Position numbers and translations under genes: made by a program
Notes under the pieces: model-generated
Told to the model about the DNA's origin: nothing
What the model saw: only the letters and a program-made list of their open reading frames with translations
The model's database searches: none
Shown: positions 33,886 through 42,463 of the stretch, one piece after another
Layout of the letters: each line of letters begins with the position of its first letter
Numbering within the stretch: the first letter of the stretch is position 1
Source of the DNA: Verrucomicrobium sp. BvORR034
Lineage (GTDB): Bacteria; Verrucomicrobiota; Verrucomicrobiia; Verrucomicrobiales; Verrucomicrobiaceae
DNA: 64,000 nucleotides
NCBI RefSeq assembly: GCF_000739635.1
Contig: NZ_BATQ01000010.1
Span: 22,905-86,904, forward strand
Direction: 5' to 3'

Positions 33886-34398
33886 ATGAAAGACGAAGAA
33901 CTGGAACGCCTCTACGATGCGCATGCATCCGGTCTGTTCCGCTACTTTGCCGCGATCGTGAAGTGCGAAGCGGACGCCCGGGATCTCTTGCAAGAGCTCT
34001 TCATCAAGCTTGCGCGCGAGAAGGCGGTGCTGGCTGAGTGTGAAAAGGCCTGGATCTATCGCATGGGGCACAATCTGGCGGTGGACTGGCTGCGGAGGAG
34101 GAAGACGCGGGCGGACTATGAACTGCGGTCTGCTGACGAGGTGGGAGCGATGTTCAGTTTGACGGAGGATCCGGACGCAAAGGTGCTGGCCAGCCAGCTG
34201 GAACAGGCCCTGGCATCCCTGCCGGAAGATCAGCGCACGGTCACGGAGCTGAAGCTGTGGCAGGGGATGACGTTCGAGGAAATAGCGGAGACCCAGCGCA
34301 TCCCGGCGAACACGGCGGCAAGCCGCTACCGCTATGCGCTGGACAAGCTCCGCAGCCTGTTGCGGCCGTTGTACCAGGAGCTGAAGCAGGAAACCTGA
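33886..34398 (+). CDS. ECF-type RNA polymerase sigma factor
   Basis: A 170-residue sigma-70 family protein with region 2 (FRYFAAIVKCEADARDLLQE and AWIYRMGHNLAVDWLRRRK) and region 4 (LPEDQRTVTELKLWQGMTFE and IPANTAASRYRYALDKLRSL). It is followed after 15 bases by a small membrane protein that may act as anti-sigma, and then by two large paralogous proteins, an arrangement that suggests a dedicated regulon. A strong inverted repeat precedes it. Confidence 0.95.
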   Translation: MKDEELERLYDAHASGLFRYFAAIVKCEADARDLLQELFIKLAREKAVLAECEKAWIYRMGHNLAVDWLRRRKTRADYELRSADEVGAMFSLTEDPDAKVLASQLEQALASLPEDQRTVTELKLWQGMTFEEIAETQRIPANTAASRYRYALDKLRSLLRPLYQELKQET

Positions 34399-34413
34399 AA
34401 CCCTTTCTGAGTG

Positions 34414-34782
34414 ATGAACCACGACGATGACTTTGAACAAGAGCTGCGTGACCGCCTGATGGCGGCACGAGGGCAGGGGGATGATCCCACGCCAGCCTGG
34501 AGGCAGGAGATCCTGGCGCGGGCGTCAGAGTCGCGCGATCGCACCACGGCGCGTGTGGGTCCTCGCTGGCTGCTGGTGACTCTGGGAGCGGCCTGGTGCG
34601 TGATTTTTGTCCTCAAGCTGACCACGCCGCAGACACGTGATGAGGTGGCACCATCGATGGCCGCAACGCTGAACCAACCGGGTGATGCCGATGGAGAGGC
34701 CTCCCGGGGAAAGCTGCCTCTCACCGCACTGGATGCCCTCCTGGCGATCAATTCACAAAATCAAGCTGTCGAAGTTCCATGA
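34414..34782 (+). CDS. Small membrane protein, possible anti-sigma factor
   Basis: A 122-residue protein with a charged cytoplasmic N-terminus (about 1-45), one transmembrane helix (WLLVTLGAAWCVIFVLKL, about 50-67) and an extracytoplasmic tail. This is the layout of single-pass anti-sigma factors, and the gene directly follows an ECF sigma gene. No zinc-binding HxxxCxxC motif is visible, so the role is inferred only from position and topology. The stop overlaps the next start (ATGA). Confidence 0.75.
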   Translation: MNHDDDFEQELRDRLMAARGQGDDPTPAWRQEILARASESRDRTTARVGPRWLLVTLGAAWCVIFVLKLTTPQTRDEVAPSMAATLNQPGDADGEASRGKLPLTALDALLAINSQNQAVEVP

Positions 34783-36344
34783 AAGTACCTGCTTTTATCC
34801 ACTCCTGCTGGCGTCGCCGGTGGTTCCGTGCCCTGACCTGGCTGGCGGCCTCCCTGGTCACTCTGCTGGTCCTGATCTACCAGTGCTACAACTGGGCTGG
34901 AGCCCGCTCCTGGGCGAAGGTGCGGGCCGAAGTGGCGGCGACGGGAGAGTCGCTGGAGTATCGTGCCGTGGTACCCGACCCCGTGCCTGATGAAAGGAAT
35001 TTCGGCGCGCTCCCGGTCTTTAAGAACCTGACGCTCGGGAACCGCGTCGCGGGTGCAGCAGAGGCGGAAGCCGTGCGCCAGGCTCTGCGCGTGCTCACCC
35101 TGCCGGACGCGGAAGGGCCGCCCCGGCCCAAGCTGGGAAACGGCCTGACTATGGGGCAGAAGACGGATCTGGCCGCGTGGCTGGCGTGGTTGAAGAACGC
35201 GAAAGTGAAGGAGCCGGTCAATCTGGAGGAGTCTGGAGACCCCGCCCGGGACATCCTGAAGTGGATGGCTGCGCATGACGCCATGGTTCAGGAAATATCA
35301 AAAGGGCTGGACCGTCCTGAGGCGCAGTGGACCCCTGCCTGGAAGACACGCGATTTCCCTGCCATGATGTACTCCCTGGAAGTGCCCCACTATGATGTGT
35401 TGAACAAGATGGGGACCTGGTTTGCCCTGAGGGCGGTGGCTGCGGCGCAGGTGGGCGATGCAAAGGTGGCTCATGAATCGCTTTTGATTCTGACCCGGCT
35501 GGCGGAGGCCACCCAGCACGATCCCATATTGATTGGCACCCTGGTGAGCATTGCTCAGGCGACCATGCTGGCGCAGGCCCTCTGGGAGGTGTGTGAGGCC
35601 CGGGTGGGGACGGTGGAAGACTTCCAGCGTCTGGGGCGTGCGTTGGGCAAGTTGAGGCCGTCTGAGTCGCTCTTGGTGGGGGAACGTGCGGAGATGACCA
35701 TGGCGGTGACCTCCGTGCAATCGTTGAAGGGTCAGGAGGATGAAGAAATCATGATCGCCCTGCTGGGGCACTCGCAGGGGAAGGACATGGCTCCGGCGGT
35801 CCGGCTCATTCCGGACGGCTGGTTCGACGCCAACCTGGCCAACCTGATCACGCTGCACATCAAATATTTCATCCAACCCCTTCGCGACGAGGGGCTGGCC
35901 AGCTGCATCGACCGGCAGCCGGAACTGGAAGCCCTGCTCACGGATGCCCGGGCCAACTACTTGTGGAACCCCAACACCATCCTGGCGCAACTGGCTCTGC
36001 CAGCCCTGCGGGGCGTCATCATCCGGACTGCTTATGTAGAGACTCTGGTGATGCAGATGAAGGCGGCTTGCGCCCTGGAATCGCACTTCCTGCAGAGTCA
36101 GAGTTATCCCACGAACCTGGAGGAACTGAAGGCTGAAGGTTACGTGGTCCCCCTGGACCCTCTGAACCGCCAGCCTCTCCGCTACCAGAAGCTGGAGAAT
36201 GGGCAGTACCGGCTCTGGACCGCGGGTGTCGACCGGAAGGACGACGAAGGGAAGCGTGTGCTGGATGCGAAGAATCCAGAGTCCACCAAGTACTCGGATG
36301 AGAAGTATCAGGGGGACTGGGTGTGGGAGAGGGGTGGCAAGTGA
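34779..36344 (+). CDS. Large membrane-anchored protein, paralog 1, with pseudopilin-like C-terminus
   Basis: A 521-residue protein of unknown function with one N-terminal transmembrane helix (about 17-36) and a large exported part. Residues about 55-85 contain VVPDPVPDERNFGALPVF, a segment conserved in its neighbour (LLPDPPADSENLGGLPIF). A helical middle has repeated alanine-rich helices. The C-terminal 90 residues (ACALESHFLQSQSYPTNLEE, DPLNRQPLRYQKLENGQYRL, and a WTAGVDRKDDEGK segment) look like the C-terminal part of type II secretion pseudopilins. Overlaps the putative anti-sigma gene by four bases. Confidence 0.85.
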   Translation: MKVPAFIHSCWRRRWFRALTWLAASLVTLLVLIYQCYNWAGARSWAKVRAEVAATGESLEYRAVVPDPVPDERNFGALPVFKNLTLGNRVAGAAEAEAVRQALRVLTLPDAEGPPRPKLGNGLTMGQKTDLAAWLAWLKNAKVKEPVNLEESGDPARDILKWMAAHDAMVQEISKGLDRPEAQWTPAWKTRDFPAMMYSLEVPHYDVLNKMGTWFALRAVAAAQVGDAKVAHESLLILTRLAEATQHDPILIGTLVSIAQATMLAQALWEVCEARVGTVEDFQRLGRALGKLRPSESLLVGERAEMTMAVTSVQSLKGQEDEEIMIALLGHSQGKDMAPAVRLIPDGWFDANLANLITLHIKYFIQPLRDEGLASCIDRQPELEALLTDARANYLWNPNTILAQLALPALRGVIIRTAYVETLVMQMKAACALESHFLQSQSYPTNLEELKAEGYVVPLDPLNRQPLRYQKLENGQYRLWTAGVDRKDDEGKRVLDAKNPESTKYSDEKYQGDWVWERGGK

Positions 36345-36438
36345 ACTCGGCTGGGTGAGTCTCCGTGTCAAAAAAGGGTGCAGTGCAGGGTTTTCTCCGT
36401 CGCGAAGGCGGGGTATAAGGCAGGGAATCCCCGCCGCC

Positions 36439-38064
36439 ATGACCCTGTTGAAAGCCCTCAAGAGATTCTTCCGCCCTCTCTGGTTCCGCATTGTGTTGGG
36501 GCTTGCCTTTGTCTGTGGGCTGTTAGTGATCGGAACCTATTGTTTGTTGAACTGGAAAGGCCGACAGATGCTGCTCCACGCCGAGCAGCAGATTGCCAAG
36601 GAAGGCGAGACGCTGGATTTCAAGTCCCTGCTGCCCGATCCTCCGGCAGACAGTGAGAACTTGGGCGGCTTGCCCATCTTCAAGAACATCACGTTGCCCG
36701 GTGAGGAGGGGGACGCGGTGCGGGAACGGTTGGCCCCCTTAACTGTTCCCGCTCCGGCCGAAGGCACGTTTGACAAAAGGCCCCCGACCAACCTTTGGGC
36801 ACAGCAGAGCAAGCCTGTGGACCTTTCAAGCCACGCTGACTGGCTCAGAAGGGAGGGCAGCCTTACCATGCCTGCTGATTCAGGCAATGCGGCCAGCGAC
36901 ATCTTCACCGCCCTGTCCGTTCAAGACCCATTGGTTCAGGAAATTATGTCAGGCGTGGACCGGCCACTTGCCATTTGGGTTCCCTCGTTGAAAACCCGTC
37001 AGCTGCCGGATCTGATGTTTGCCCTGGAGGTGCCTCATTACAAGCATATCCAGGCGATGAGCAACTATCTTGCACTCAGGTCTGTCTCAGCACTTCAGGC
37101 GGGGCATGCGCGCGCCGCGCATGATGCCATCTTGCTGCAATTGCGCTTCGCTCAGGCCACAGAAAAAGAAGGGTTGGTCATCGGAGCGCTGGTTGCGGTA
37201 ACGCAGACATCCATCGTGGCGCAACCCATGTGGGAAATCTGCCGGGCCCGAATGGGAACTGCGGCCGACTTCCAGCGGCTTCGTCGTGAGCTTGACCGGT
37301 TGAGCCCTCGCACAGCTCTTTTGCAAGCATTTCGAGGAGAATTGGCAACCAGTGTAAGCAGCATCTGCTGGATAAGGGATGATCCCCAGAAGAGGGCGTT
37401 GGGCGAGGTGGCGGCCGGTGAATCGAGAGAGTGGTGGAAAGATGCGCTGGTCAAAGTGGCCCCGACTGGAGCCTATGATGCCAACACAGCCATGGTGGCA
37501 ATGATCTACCTTGATCACTTCATCAAGCCGCTGCGGGATGAGGGTTTCACAACGATGGAAATGCACCAGGAAGAAGTGAATGCCCTGATGACAAAATCCA
37601 AGTCCAGCCTACTGCTGTATCCCGAACTTTTTGCGAGCCGGGTGATTTTTCCCATCATGGAAAAGATCGTCCAGCGCACGGCCTACGTTGAAGGCGTGGT
37701 TCAAATGATGCGGGCTGCCTGCTCGTTGGAGGCGTTTTACCTGGTTCATGGAAGGTACCCAGTGACGTTGGCGGAGCTCACGGATGAGCATGGAAGACCT
37801 GTGCCGGCTGCGGTGGATCCGATGACAAATGGCGATGTCCGGTATCAGCGTACTGATGATGGCAGATACCGACTTTGGATGACCGGGGCAGACAAAGAGG
37901 ATGATGGAGGCAATCGAGTGCTTGATTCCAAGAATCCTGAGATGACCAAGCTGCCTGGGCCTGGCTACGAAGGAGACTGGGTGTGGGGCTACCTGGAGGT
38001 AAAGGAGTCAAAGTTTGGGCAGAGGGAGCCTGCGAAAGCTTCGACTGAGCAATCTAAAGATTGA
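36439..38064 (+). CDS. Large membrane-anchored protein, paralog 2, with pseudopilin-like C-terminus
   Basis: A 541-residue tandem paralog of the preceding gene, sharing the N-terminal membrane helix, the PDPP...NLGGLPIFKNIT segment, the MFALEVPHYKHIQAMSNYLA region (MYSLEVPHYDVLNKM in paralog 1), the FIKPLRDEGF region and the C-terminal SLEAFYLVHGRYPVTLAELT and DGRYRLWMTGADKEDDG segments. Divergence is substantial, so the duplication is old. A 7-bp stem (36407-36413 with 36429-36435) lies just upstream of the ATG and could cover the ribosome binding region. Function unknown. Confidence 0.87.
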   Translation: MTLLKALKRFFRPLWFRIVLGLAFVCGLLVIGTYCLLNWKGRQMLLHAEQQIAKEGETLDFKSLLPDPPADSENLGGLPIFKNITLPGEEGDAVRERLAPLTVPAPAEGTFDKRPPTNLWAQQSKPVDLSSHADWLRREGSLTMPADSGNAASDIFTALSVQDPLVQEIMSGVDRPLAIWVPSLKTRQLPDLMFALEVPHYKHIQAMSNYLALRSVSALQAGHARAAHDAILLQLRFAQATEKEGLVIGALVAVTQTSIVAQPMWEICRARMGTAADFQRLRRELDRLSPRTALLQAFRGELATSVSSICWIRDDPQKRALGEVAAGESREWWKDALVKVAPTGAYDANTAMVAMIYLDHFIKPLRDEGFTTMEMHQEEVNALMTKSKSSLLLYPELFASRVIFPIMEKIVQRTAYVEGVVQMMRAACSLEAFYLVHGRYPVTLAELTDEHGRPVPAAVDPMTNGDVRYQRTDDGRYRLWMTGADKEDDGGNRVLDSKNPEMTKLPGPGYEGDWVWGYLEVKESKFGQREPAKASTEQSKD

Positions 38065-38104
38065 ACTACAAACAACTTCCGGGATCCGGGAATAACGAGC
38101 GCAC

Positions 38105-38145
38105 GAAAAAGCCCAGGGTGGCACATGAGGCCGGACCCTGGGCTT
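38105..38145 (-). terminator. Rho-independent terminator for the FG-GAP protein gene
   Basis: An 11-bp perfect stem (38109-38119 with 38135-38145) is flanked at 38106-38110 by a run of A, which becomes a T-run when read on the minus strand. It lies 28 bases past the stop of the minus-strand gene. Read on the plus strand, it could also stop transcripts of the paralog pair, though without a T-run. Confidence 0.85.
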
Positions 38146-38172
38146 GAGAGAGAGGTTCAGGAGTAAACGAAC

Positions 38173-39426
38173 TTACTTCTGGGTGTGGACGTAGGCGCCC
38201 TTCTTGTTGCCGACCACGACGTCGGGTTTGCCGTCGCCGTTCACGTCGGCCACCACGAACTGGGTGCCCACGCCGGAGTCGCCGTCAATGAAGTGAGGCT
38301 CCCAGGTGACCTTGCCGCCGTCGCGTTTGAGCTCGAACCACCAGAGCACGGCGGGGGCATTTGGCTCGGGGTCGCCCTTGGCACCGTGGGCCCAGAAGCG
38401 CTTGCCGGTGACGATGTCCTTCACGCCGTCGCCATTCATGTCCACCAGCTCGATGGCGTGAAGCTGGGAGAAGATGAGGCCGGTGGTGCCAGCTTCGGCA
38501 GGCGTGCCCACGATGAGGTGCTGCTTGAAGGTGCCATCGGCATTCTGCTCGAACCAGGCGAGACCGTACTCATGGGCCGAGAGGCTGCTGATCACGTCAT
38601 TGCGACCGTCGCCGTTCACATCGTACACGTACATCTGCGCTCCGCCTTTGGTGGCGAAGGTGGCGTCGTGTTTCTTCCAGGCGGGTTTGCCTTCCAGCGA
38701 GGCGGGTTGTTCCCACCAGCCACTGCCTTCCAGGAGGTCCACTTTTCCATCGCCGTTCACATCACCGTAGCCAATGCCGTGGGTGTACTTCTGCCAGGCC
38801 ATGCGGGGCGTGACGCCGTACCAGGACCAGGTTTGGGTGGGGGCCTTGGCATCGTAGGTGGCGAATCCGAGGTGGCCGTTGCTCATGCACAGGAGGTCGG
38901 GGCGACCGTCGCCATTGATGTCCGTGAGGAGGGGGCTTTCGTTGTCGGTGGGGGTCCATACCACATGTTTGGCCCACTCACCCTGGCCGCCCTTCGGGTT
39001 CTCGAACCAGAAGGTCTCCTTGCCGGGGAAGCTGACCACCACGTAGTCGGCCCAGCCGTCGTTGTTCACGTCGTGGGCAAAGGACTGGAAGTTGTTGCTG
39101 TAACCATTCTCCTGGGTCTTTGCACCCTTGAACCCTTCCAACTCCGTCTCGGAGCCGTCGGCGGCTTTCACCTTAAACCGGTCGGCATCGGAATAGATCT
39201 TGGACTTGGTTTTGAACTCGGGACCTGCGTACCAGTAGGGCCCGTAGAGGACGTCGGCTTTGCCGTCCTTGTTGACATCAGCCACGGCCACACCTTCTGC
39301 CCAGAAGACATCGGTGAGCTGCTGCTTGGCCCACTTGCCGGTGGCGGCGGGCGGTGGGGTGGACTGACCCAGGGCCGAGGCGGCAGCCAGGGAGAGAGTG
39401 AAGAGGGAAGCGAGATATGGTTTCAT
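38173..39426 (-). CDS. Exported FG-GAP/VCBS repeat protein
   Basis: A 417-residue secreted protein with a signal peptide (about 1-21, ending ALGQ). It has seven copies of a calcium-binding D-x-N-x-D-G loop, for example DVNKDGKADV, DVNNDGWADY, DINGDGRPDL, DVNGDGKVDL, DVNGDGRNDV, DMNGDGVKDI and DVNGDGKPDV, each spaced by about 45-60 residues, as in an FG-GAP/VCBS beta-propeller of integrin-alpha type. Such proteins are abundant in Verrucomicrobia and Planctomycetes; the function is unknown. The start was set at the ATG that opens the signal peptide. Confidence 0.92.
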   Translation of the reverse strand: MKPYLASLFTLSLAAASALGQSTPPPAATGKWAKQQLTDVFWAEGVAVADVNKDGKADVLYGPYWYAGPEFKTKSKIYSDADRFKVKAADGSETELEGFKGAKTQENGYSNNFQSFAHDVNNDGWADYVVVSFPGKETFWFENPKGGQGEWAKHVVWTPTDNESPLLTDINGDGRPDLLCMSNGHLGFATYDAKAPTQTWSWYGVTPRMAWQKYTHGIGYGDVNGDGKVDLLEGSGWWEQPASLEGKPAWKKHDATFATKGGAQMYVYDVNGDGRNDVISSLSAHEYGLAWFEQNADGTFKQHLIVGTPAEAGTTGLIFSQLHAIELVDMNGDGVKDIVTGKRFWAHGAKGDPEPNAPAVLWWFELKRDGGKVTWEPHFIDGDSGVGTQFVVADVNGDGKPDVVVGNKKGAYVHTQK

Positions 39427-39540
39427 GACGAGAGAGAAAGTGGCGCGAAGCGCATCAAAACGGATGGGCAAAGCCCGGACAAGACAAACTTGGCGACAAT
39501 GGGAGTTCTTGCGGGGGGAGGAGTTTTCCGTTTCAAGTTT

Positions 39541-40110
39541 TCACTTTTGAGCGGCGGGTTCATCGGCCTCAGCGAGGAAAGCCTGACGGTTGGCGATGAT
39601 TCGTGGATCGTTCATGAGGGCTTGGGTGAGCGTGGCGGGCAGCGGGGTGGGAAGAATGAGGTCCAGCCCGAGGTGCAACACGAGAACGTTGGGCACCGCG
39701 TGAGGATTAAGCTGTAGCAACCTGTCGATCGCAGCCTTGATCAGAGGAAGGCTTTCAAATCCGGCTTCCCAGAGCTCTTGGACGATGAGAGTGAGGGCGA
39801 CGGCGGTGCTGCGGGAGCGGCCGGCCCAGCAGTGGATGAGAACGGGCACCTGCCGCAGCGGCTTGACCGCGCGGAGAATGCTCTCCAAGTGAGCAGCTCT
39901 GGGGCCGAGTCCATGCTGACCTTGCGGCGTGAGCACGTCTTCGAAGGTGGCGACATGGACACTGAGGGCGTTGGCGAGATCGGGCGCGGGATTGCCTGGC
40001 TCGCGAATGCTGATCACATGCCAGCGCCCCGGTTGTTGCTGCAGGAGATTCTCAGCACGCGTCTGGCTTGCGACTGCCAGTTCGCGAAGTTTTGGGGGCG
40101 GAAGCATCAT
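39541..40110 (-). CDS. Dual-specificity/tyrosine phosphatase-like protein
   Basis: A 189-residue cytoplasmic protein with the cysteine phosphatase signature HCWAGRSRS (Cys94, Arg100; HC-x5-R) preceded by a PVLI strand, as in small dual-specificity and tyrosine phosphatases. The expected general-acid Asp loop is not obvious; FEDV at 56-59 is one candidate. Divergent from the BlaI-type gene across a 138-base interval that contains two BlaI-type operator sites. Substrate unknown. Confidence 0.85.
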   Translation of the reverse strand: MMLPPPKLRELAVASQTRAENLLQQQPGRWHVISIREPGNPAPDLANALSVHVATFEDVLTPQGQHGLGPRAAHLESILRAVKPLRQVPVLIHCWAGRSRSTAVALTLIVQELWEAGFESLPLIKAAIDRLLQLNPHAVPNVLVLHLGLDLILPTPLPATLTQALMNDPRIIANRQAFLAEADEPAAQK

Positions 40111-40183
40111 GACCCCTCACCGTGGGCGGGTGGGCGCGCCCGGCAAAGTTTTTTCGAAGACATGAATTTCCTGCTTGTCGATC

Positions 40184-40222
40184 GATTACACTTGTGATCG
40201 AATTGAGATTACGCGTGTAATC
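40184..40222. promoter_or_regulatory. Two BlaI-type operator sites
   Basis: Two near-palindromic 16-bp sites occur: 40184-40199 (GATTACACTTGTGATC) and 40207-40222 (GATTACGCGTGTAATC), with centres 23 bases apart (about two helical turns). Both have the TACA/TGTA-type dyad bound by BlaI/MecI/CopY repressors, and they lie 27-65 bases before the BlaI-type gene. Autoregulation is therefore likely, and the divergent phosphatase gene could be under the same control. Confidence 0.75.
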
Positions 40223-40248
40223 CAATCTCCAAATTTCGTTTTCAGCGC

Positions 40249-40695
40249 ATGCCCGCCGCCAAGCCCACTCCCCGAAGTGCCGAGGAAATTGAAACGGTCC
40301 CTCCGATCTCTGATGCGGAGTGGGTGGTGATGACGGAGTTCTGGAGATTAGGGGAGGCGACCGCCAAGGACGTGGTGCAGGCTCTGGAAGGGCGGCAGGC
40401 GTGGAAGCCGAAGACGGTGCAGTCCTTGATCAACCGGCTGGTGCAAAAGGGGGCTCTGGGCTTCCGCCAGCAGGGGCGGGAGTATGTTTACCTGCCCCGG
40501 GTGGAGGAGGACCGGTGCGTGCATGAGGCCAGCCGGACCTTTGTGGATCGTGTGTTTGGCGGGAAGCTGGCTCCCTTGTTGGCTTGTTTTCTGGAGCGGC
40601 AGGAGTGCACGCCCGCGGAGCTGGAGGAGATGCGAAAGCTCCTGGAACTGCAACAGAAGCAACTGAGCCAATCCGCACCGGAGCACCAGCCATGA
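40249..40695 (+). CDS. BlaI/MecI/CopY family transcriptional repressor
   Basis: A 148-residue winged-helix repressor. Residues about 20-85 hold the DNA-binding domain (EWVVMTEFWRLGEATAKDVV, then KTVQSLINRLVQKGAL and GREYVYLP wing). The C-terminal region (about 88-140) is the helical dimerisation part, with FVDRVFGGKLAPLLACFL. Family members are inactivated by cleavage by a BlaR1-type sensor protease, and the next gene encodes such a protein with an overlapping ATGA. Two operator-like sites lie upstream. Confidence 0.94.
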   Translation: MPAAKPTPRSAEEIETVPPISDAEWVVMTEFWRLGEATAKDVVQALEGRQAWKPKTVQSLINRLVQKGALGFRQQGREYVYLPRVEEDRCVHEASRTFVDRVFGGKLAPLLACFLERQECTPAELEEMRKLLELQQKQLSQSAPEHQP

Positions 40696-42443
40696 ACGCA
40701 GATCTCTTTCTCACGACGCTGGAAAAGGCAGGGGCCTGGGCGGGGCATACTTCTCTGGTGATGTTGCCGGCGCTGGCCTTGCTGGTCGTGTTGGGCTGGT
40801 GGGGGAGATTTCCGGCCCGCGTGCGGTTGCTGTTGGGGGCTCTCTTCCTGGTGCGCCTGTTGCTGCCCGCCGTGCCGTCGCTGCCCAGTCATCCGCTTGG
40901 CTGGCTGGAGCGTTCGCGAGTGTTGTCTGTGAGTCAGGAGGCGGTGCGGCAGGAAACTCCAGGGGAGTTCGTGAAGGCGGGCATTGAGAGTCAGCTTGTT
41001 TCCTCGATGCAACAACCCGTGGAGCAGGGTGCGGCGAGCACATGGCCGGCTGCAACCACGATCTTGACGGGTCTATGGGCGGCCGGTGTGGTGGGAGTGG
41101 CTGGCTGGGCTGCTGCTTCGCATGTCATGCTGTGGCGCATGGTGCGCCAGCGTGGCAGGGCTGCTGGATCCGAATTGGAGCCCATGCTGGCATGGGCAGC
41201 GCACCGGTTGGGGGGCGCACGCCGTCCGGCGCTTCTTGAGGTGCCTGGGCTGCCCACGGTAGCCCTCTGGGGCTGGGTTCGACCCTGCATCCTGGTGCCC
41301 TCAAAGCTTGCAGGAAACTACACCGAGGATGAGATCCGGGGCATGTTCCTGCATGAACTGGCCCACGTGAAGCGGCAGGATGTGCTGTGGGGCTGGGCGG
41401 GGCTGGCGGTGGCGGCGCTGCACTGGTGCAACCCGCTGGTGTGGCTGATGCTGCGGCGCTTGCGGGCAGACCGCGAACTGGAATGCGACCGTGTGGCGCT
41501 GGAGGCGATGGACGGGGAGCAGCGGGTGTCCTATGGCATGGCTCTGCTCAAGACGCTGGAGAATCACCTCGGCACGGTGCGCCTGCCTGCGACCGCCGGA
41601 GCGGCGCTCATGCCTTTTGGCAAAAGACAACCTGAGATCCAAAAACGCATCCTTATGATTGCTTCTCCGCTTCCTTCCCCGTGGTGGCATCGCGCCGCCC
41701 TTGCCCTGGTGCCCATGCTGACGCTGGTGACCTTCACCACGGCCCAGGCCGATGGCGAAGCCCCGAAGGAACCGGCTGCCAAAGAGGATGGGGCTCCGCG
41801 AGAAGGCGGAGTCAAAGAAGGGGATAAAGGAAACAAAGAAGCCGTCCGTGACGGCGAGGGTGTCAAAAAAGGACCCCGTGACGGCGAGGGCGTGAAGAAG
41901 GGACCGAGAGACGGTGACGGCGGCAAGCAGGGACTACGCGATGGTGATGGTGTGAAAAAGGGGCCGCGTGATGGCGAAGGCGGCAAGCAAGGGGTGCGCG
42001 ACGGTGAAGGCAAGAAGGCGGGGGCCCGTGACGGTGAAATGAAAAAGGCCGGACTGAAGGATGGTGACCAACCTCGCAAAGAGGGCGATCGCGATGGAAA
42101 AGCGGGTGCGGCCGAGGGCAAGCGGGGTGCTGCTGATGGTGAGGCCGCTGTGCGTGGCAAGGTTGCCAGGAAAGACCGGATCGATCTTCTGGTGGGCGTG
42201 CTGGCGGACGGTTCCTTCACGGCCAACGGTCAGGACGTGACGGAGGAGGTCCTGCTGGCAAAGCTGAAGCAGCAGGCCGCCAACGGGCGAGACCAAGTGG
42301 TGAAGCTACAGGCCACGCCGGAGACGGCCTACAAGCATGTGACGCGGGCGCTGGAACTGTGTCAGCAGGCCAACGTGGTGAACGTGGGCATACTGCAGGC
42401 CCGGGCTGATGTCGGCAACGGCGATGGCAAGGGTTCAAGGTAA
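40692..42443 (+). CDS. BlaR1-type M56 metalloprotease fused to repeat linker and ExbD-like domain
   Basis: A 583-residue membrane protein. Residues about 1-160 contain three transmembrane helices. A cytoplasmic protease domain follows, with the zinc motif HELAH (221-225) and RELECD (Glu262/Glu264, third ligand candidates). A further transmembrane helix (about 337-357) leads outside. In place of a penicillin-binding sensor, residues about 386-465 are decapeptide repeats (RDGEGVKKGP type), and residues about 495-580 resemble the periplasmic ExbD/TolR domain (VLADGSFTANGQDVTEEVLL, YKHVTRALELCQQANVVNVG). It is coupled to the BlaI-type gene, so it is the likely sensor and activator of repressor cleavage; the signal is unknown. 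Confidence 0.9.
   Translation: MNADLFLTTLEKAGAWAGHTSLVMLPALALLVVLGWWGRFPARVRLLLGALFLVRLLLPAVPSLPSHPLGWLERSRVLSVSQEAVRQETPGEFVKAGIESQLVSSMQQPVEQGAASTWPAATTILTGLWAAGVVGVAGWAAASHVMLWRMVRQRGRAAGSELEPMLAWAAHRLGGARRPALLEVPGLPTVALWGWVRPCILVPSKLAGNYTEDEIRGMFLHELAHVKRQDVLWGWAGLAVAALHWCNPLVWLMLRRLRADRELECDRVALEAMDGEQRVSYGMALLKTLENHLGTVRLPATAGAALMPFGKRQPEIQKRILMIASPLPSPWWHRAALALVPMLTLVTFTTAQADGEAPKEPAAKEDGAPREGGVKEGDKGNKEAVRDGEGVKKGPRDGEGVKKGPRDGDGGKQGLRDGDGVKKGPRDGEGGKQGVRDGEGKKAGARDGEMKKAGLKDGDQPRKEGDRDGKAGAAEGKRGAADGEAAVRGKVARKDRIDLLVGVLADGSFTANGQDVTEEVLLAKLKQQAANGRDQVVKLQATPETAYKHVTRALELCQQANVVNVGILQARADVGNGDGKGSR
41847..42086 (+). repeat. In-frame 30-bp tandem repeats (eight decapeptide units)
   Basis: Eight 30-bp units encode RDGEGVKKGP-like decapeptides, the first two identical in protein and the last one degenerate (KDGDQPRKEG). 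Within the unit, RDG is the most constant part. The region lies between the last membrane helix and the ExbD-like domain and is probably an extended, charged periplasmic linker. Length variation between strains would be expected. Confidence 0.9.
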
Positions 42444-42463
42444 TCGTCCTCCCTTCTCCATCC

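Noticed and set aside
38185..39717. 510-codon plus-strand frame opposite the FG-GAP gene
   Set aside because: The minus-strand protein has seven regular calcium-binding loops and a signal peptide, and a terminator follows in the correct direction.
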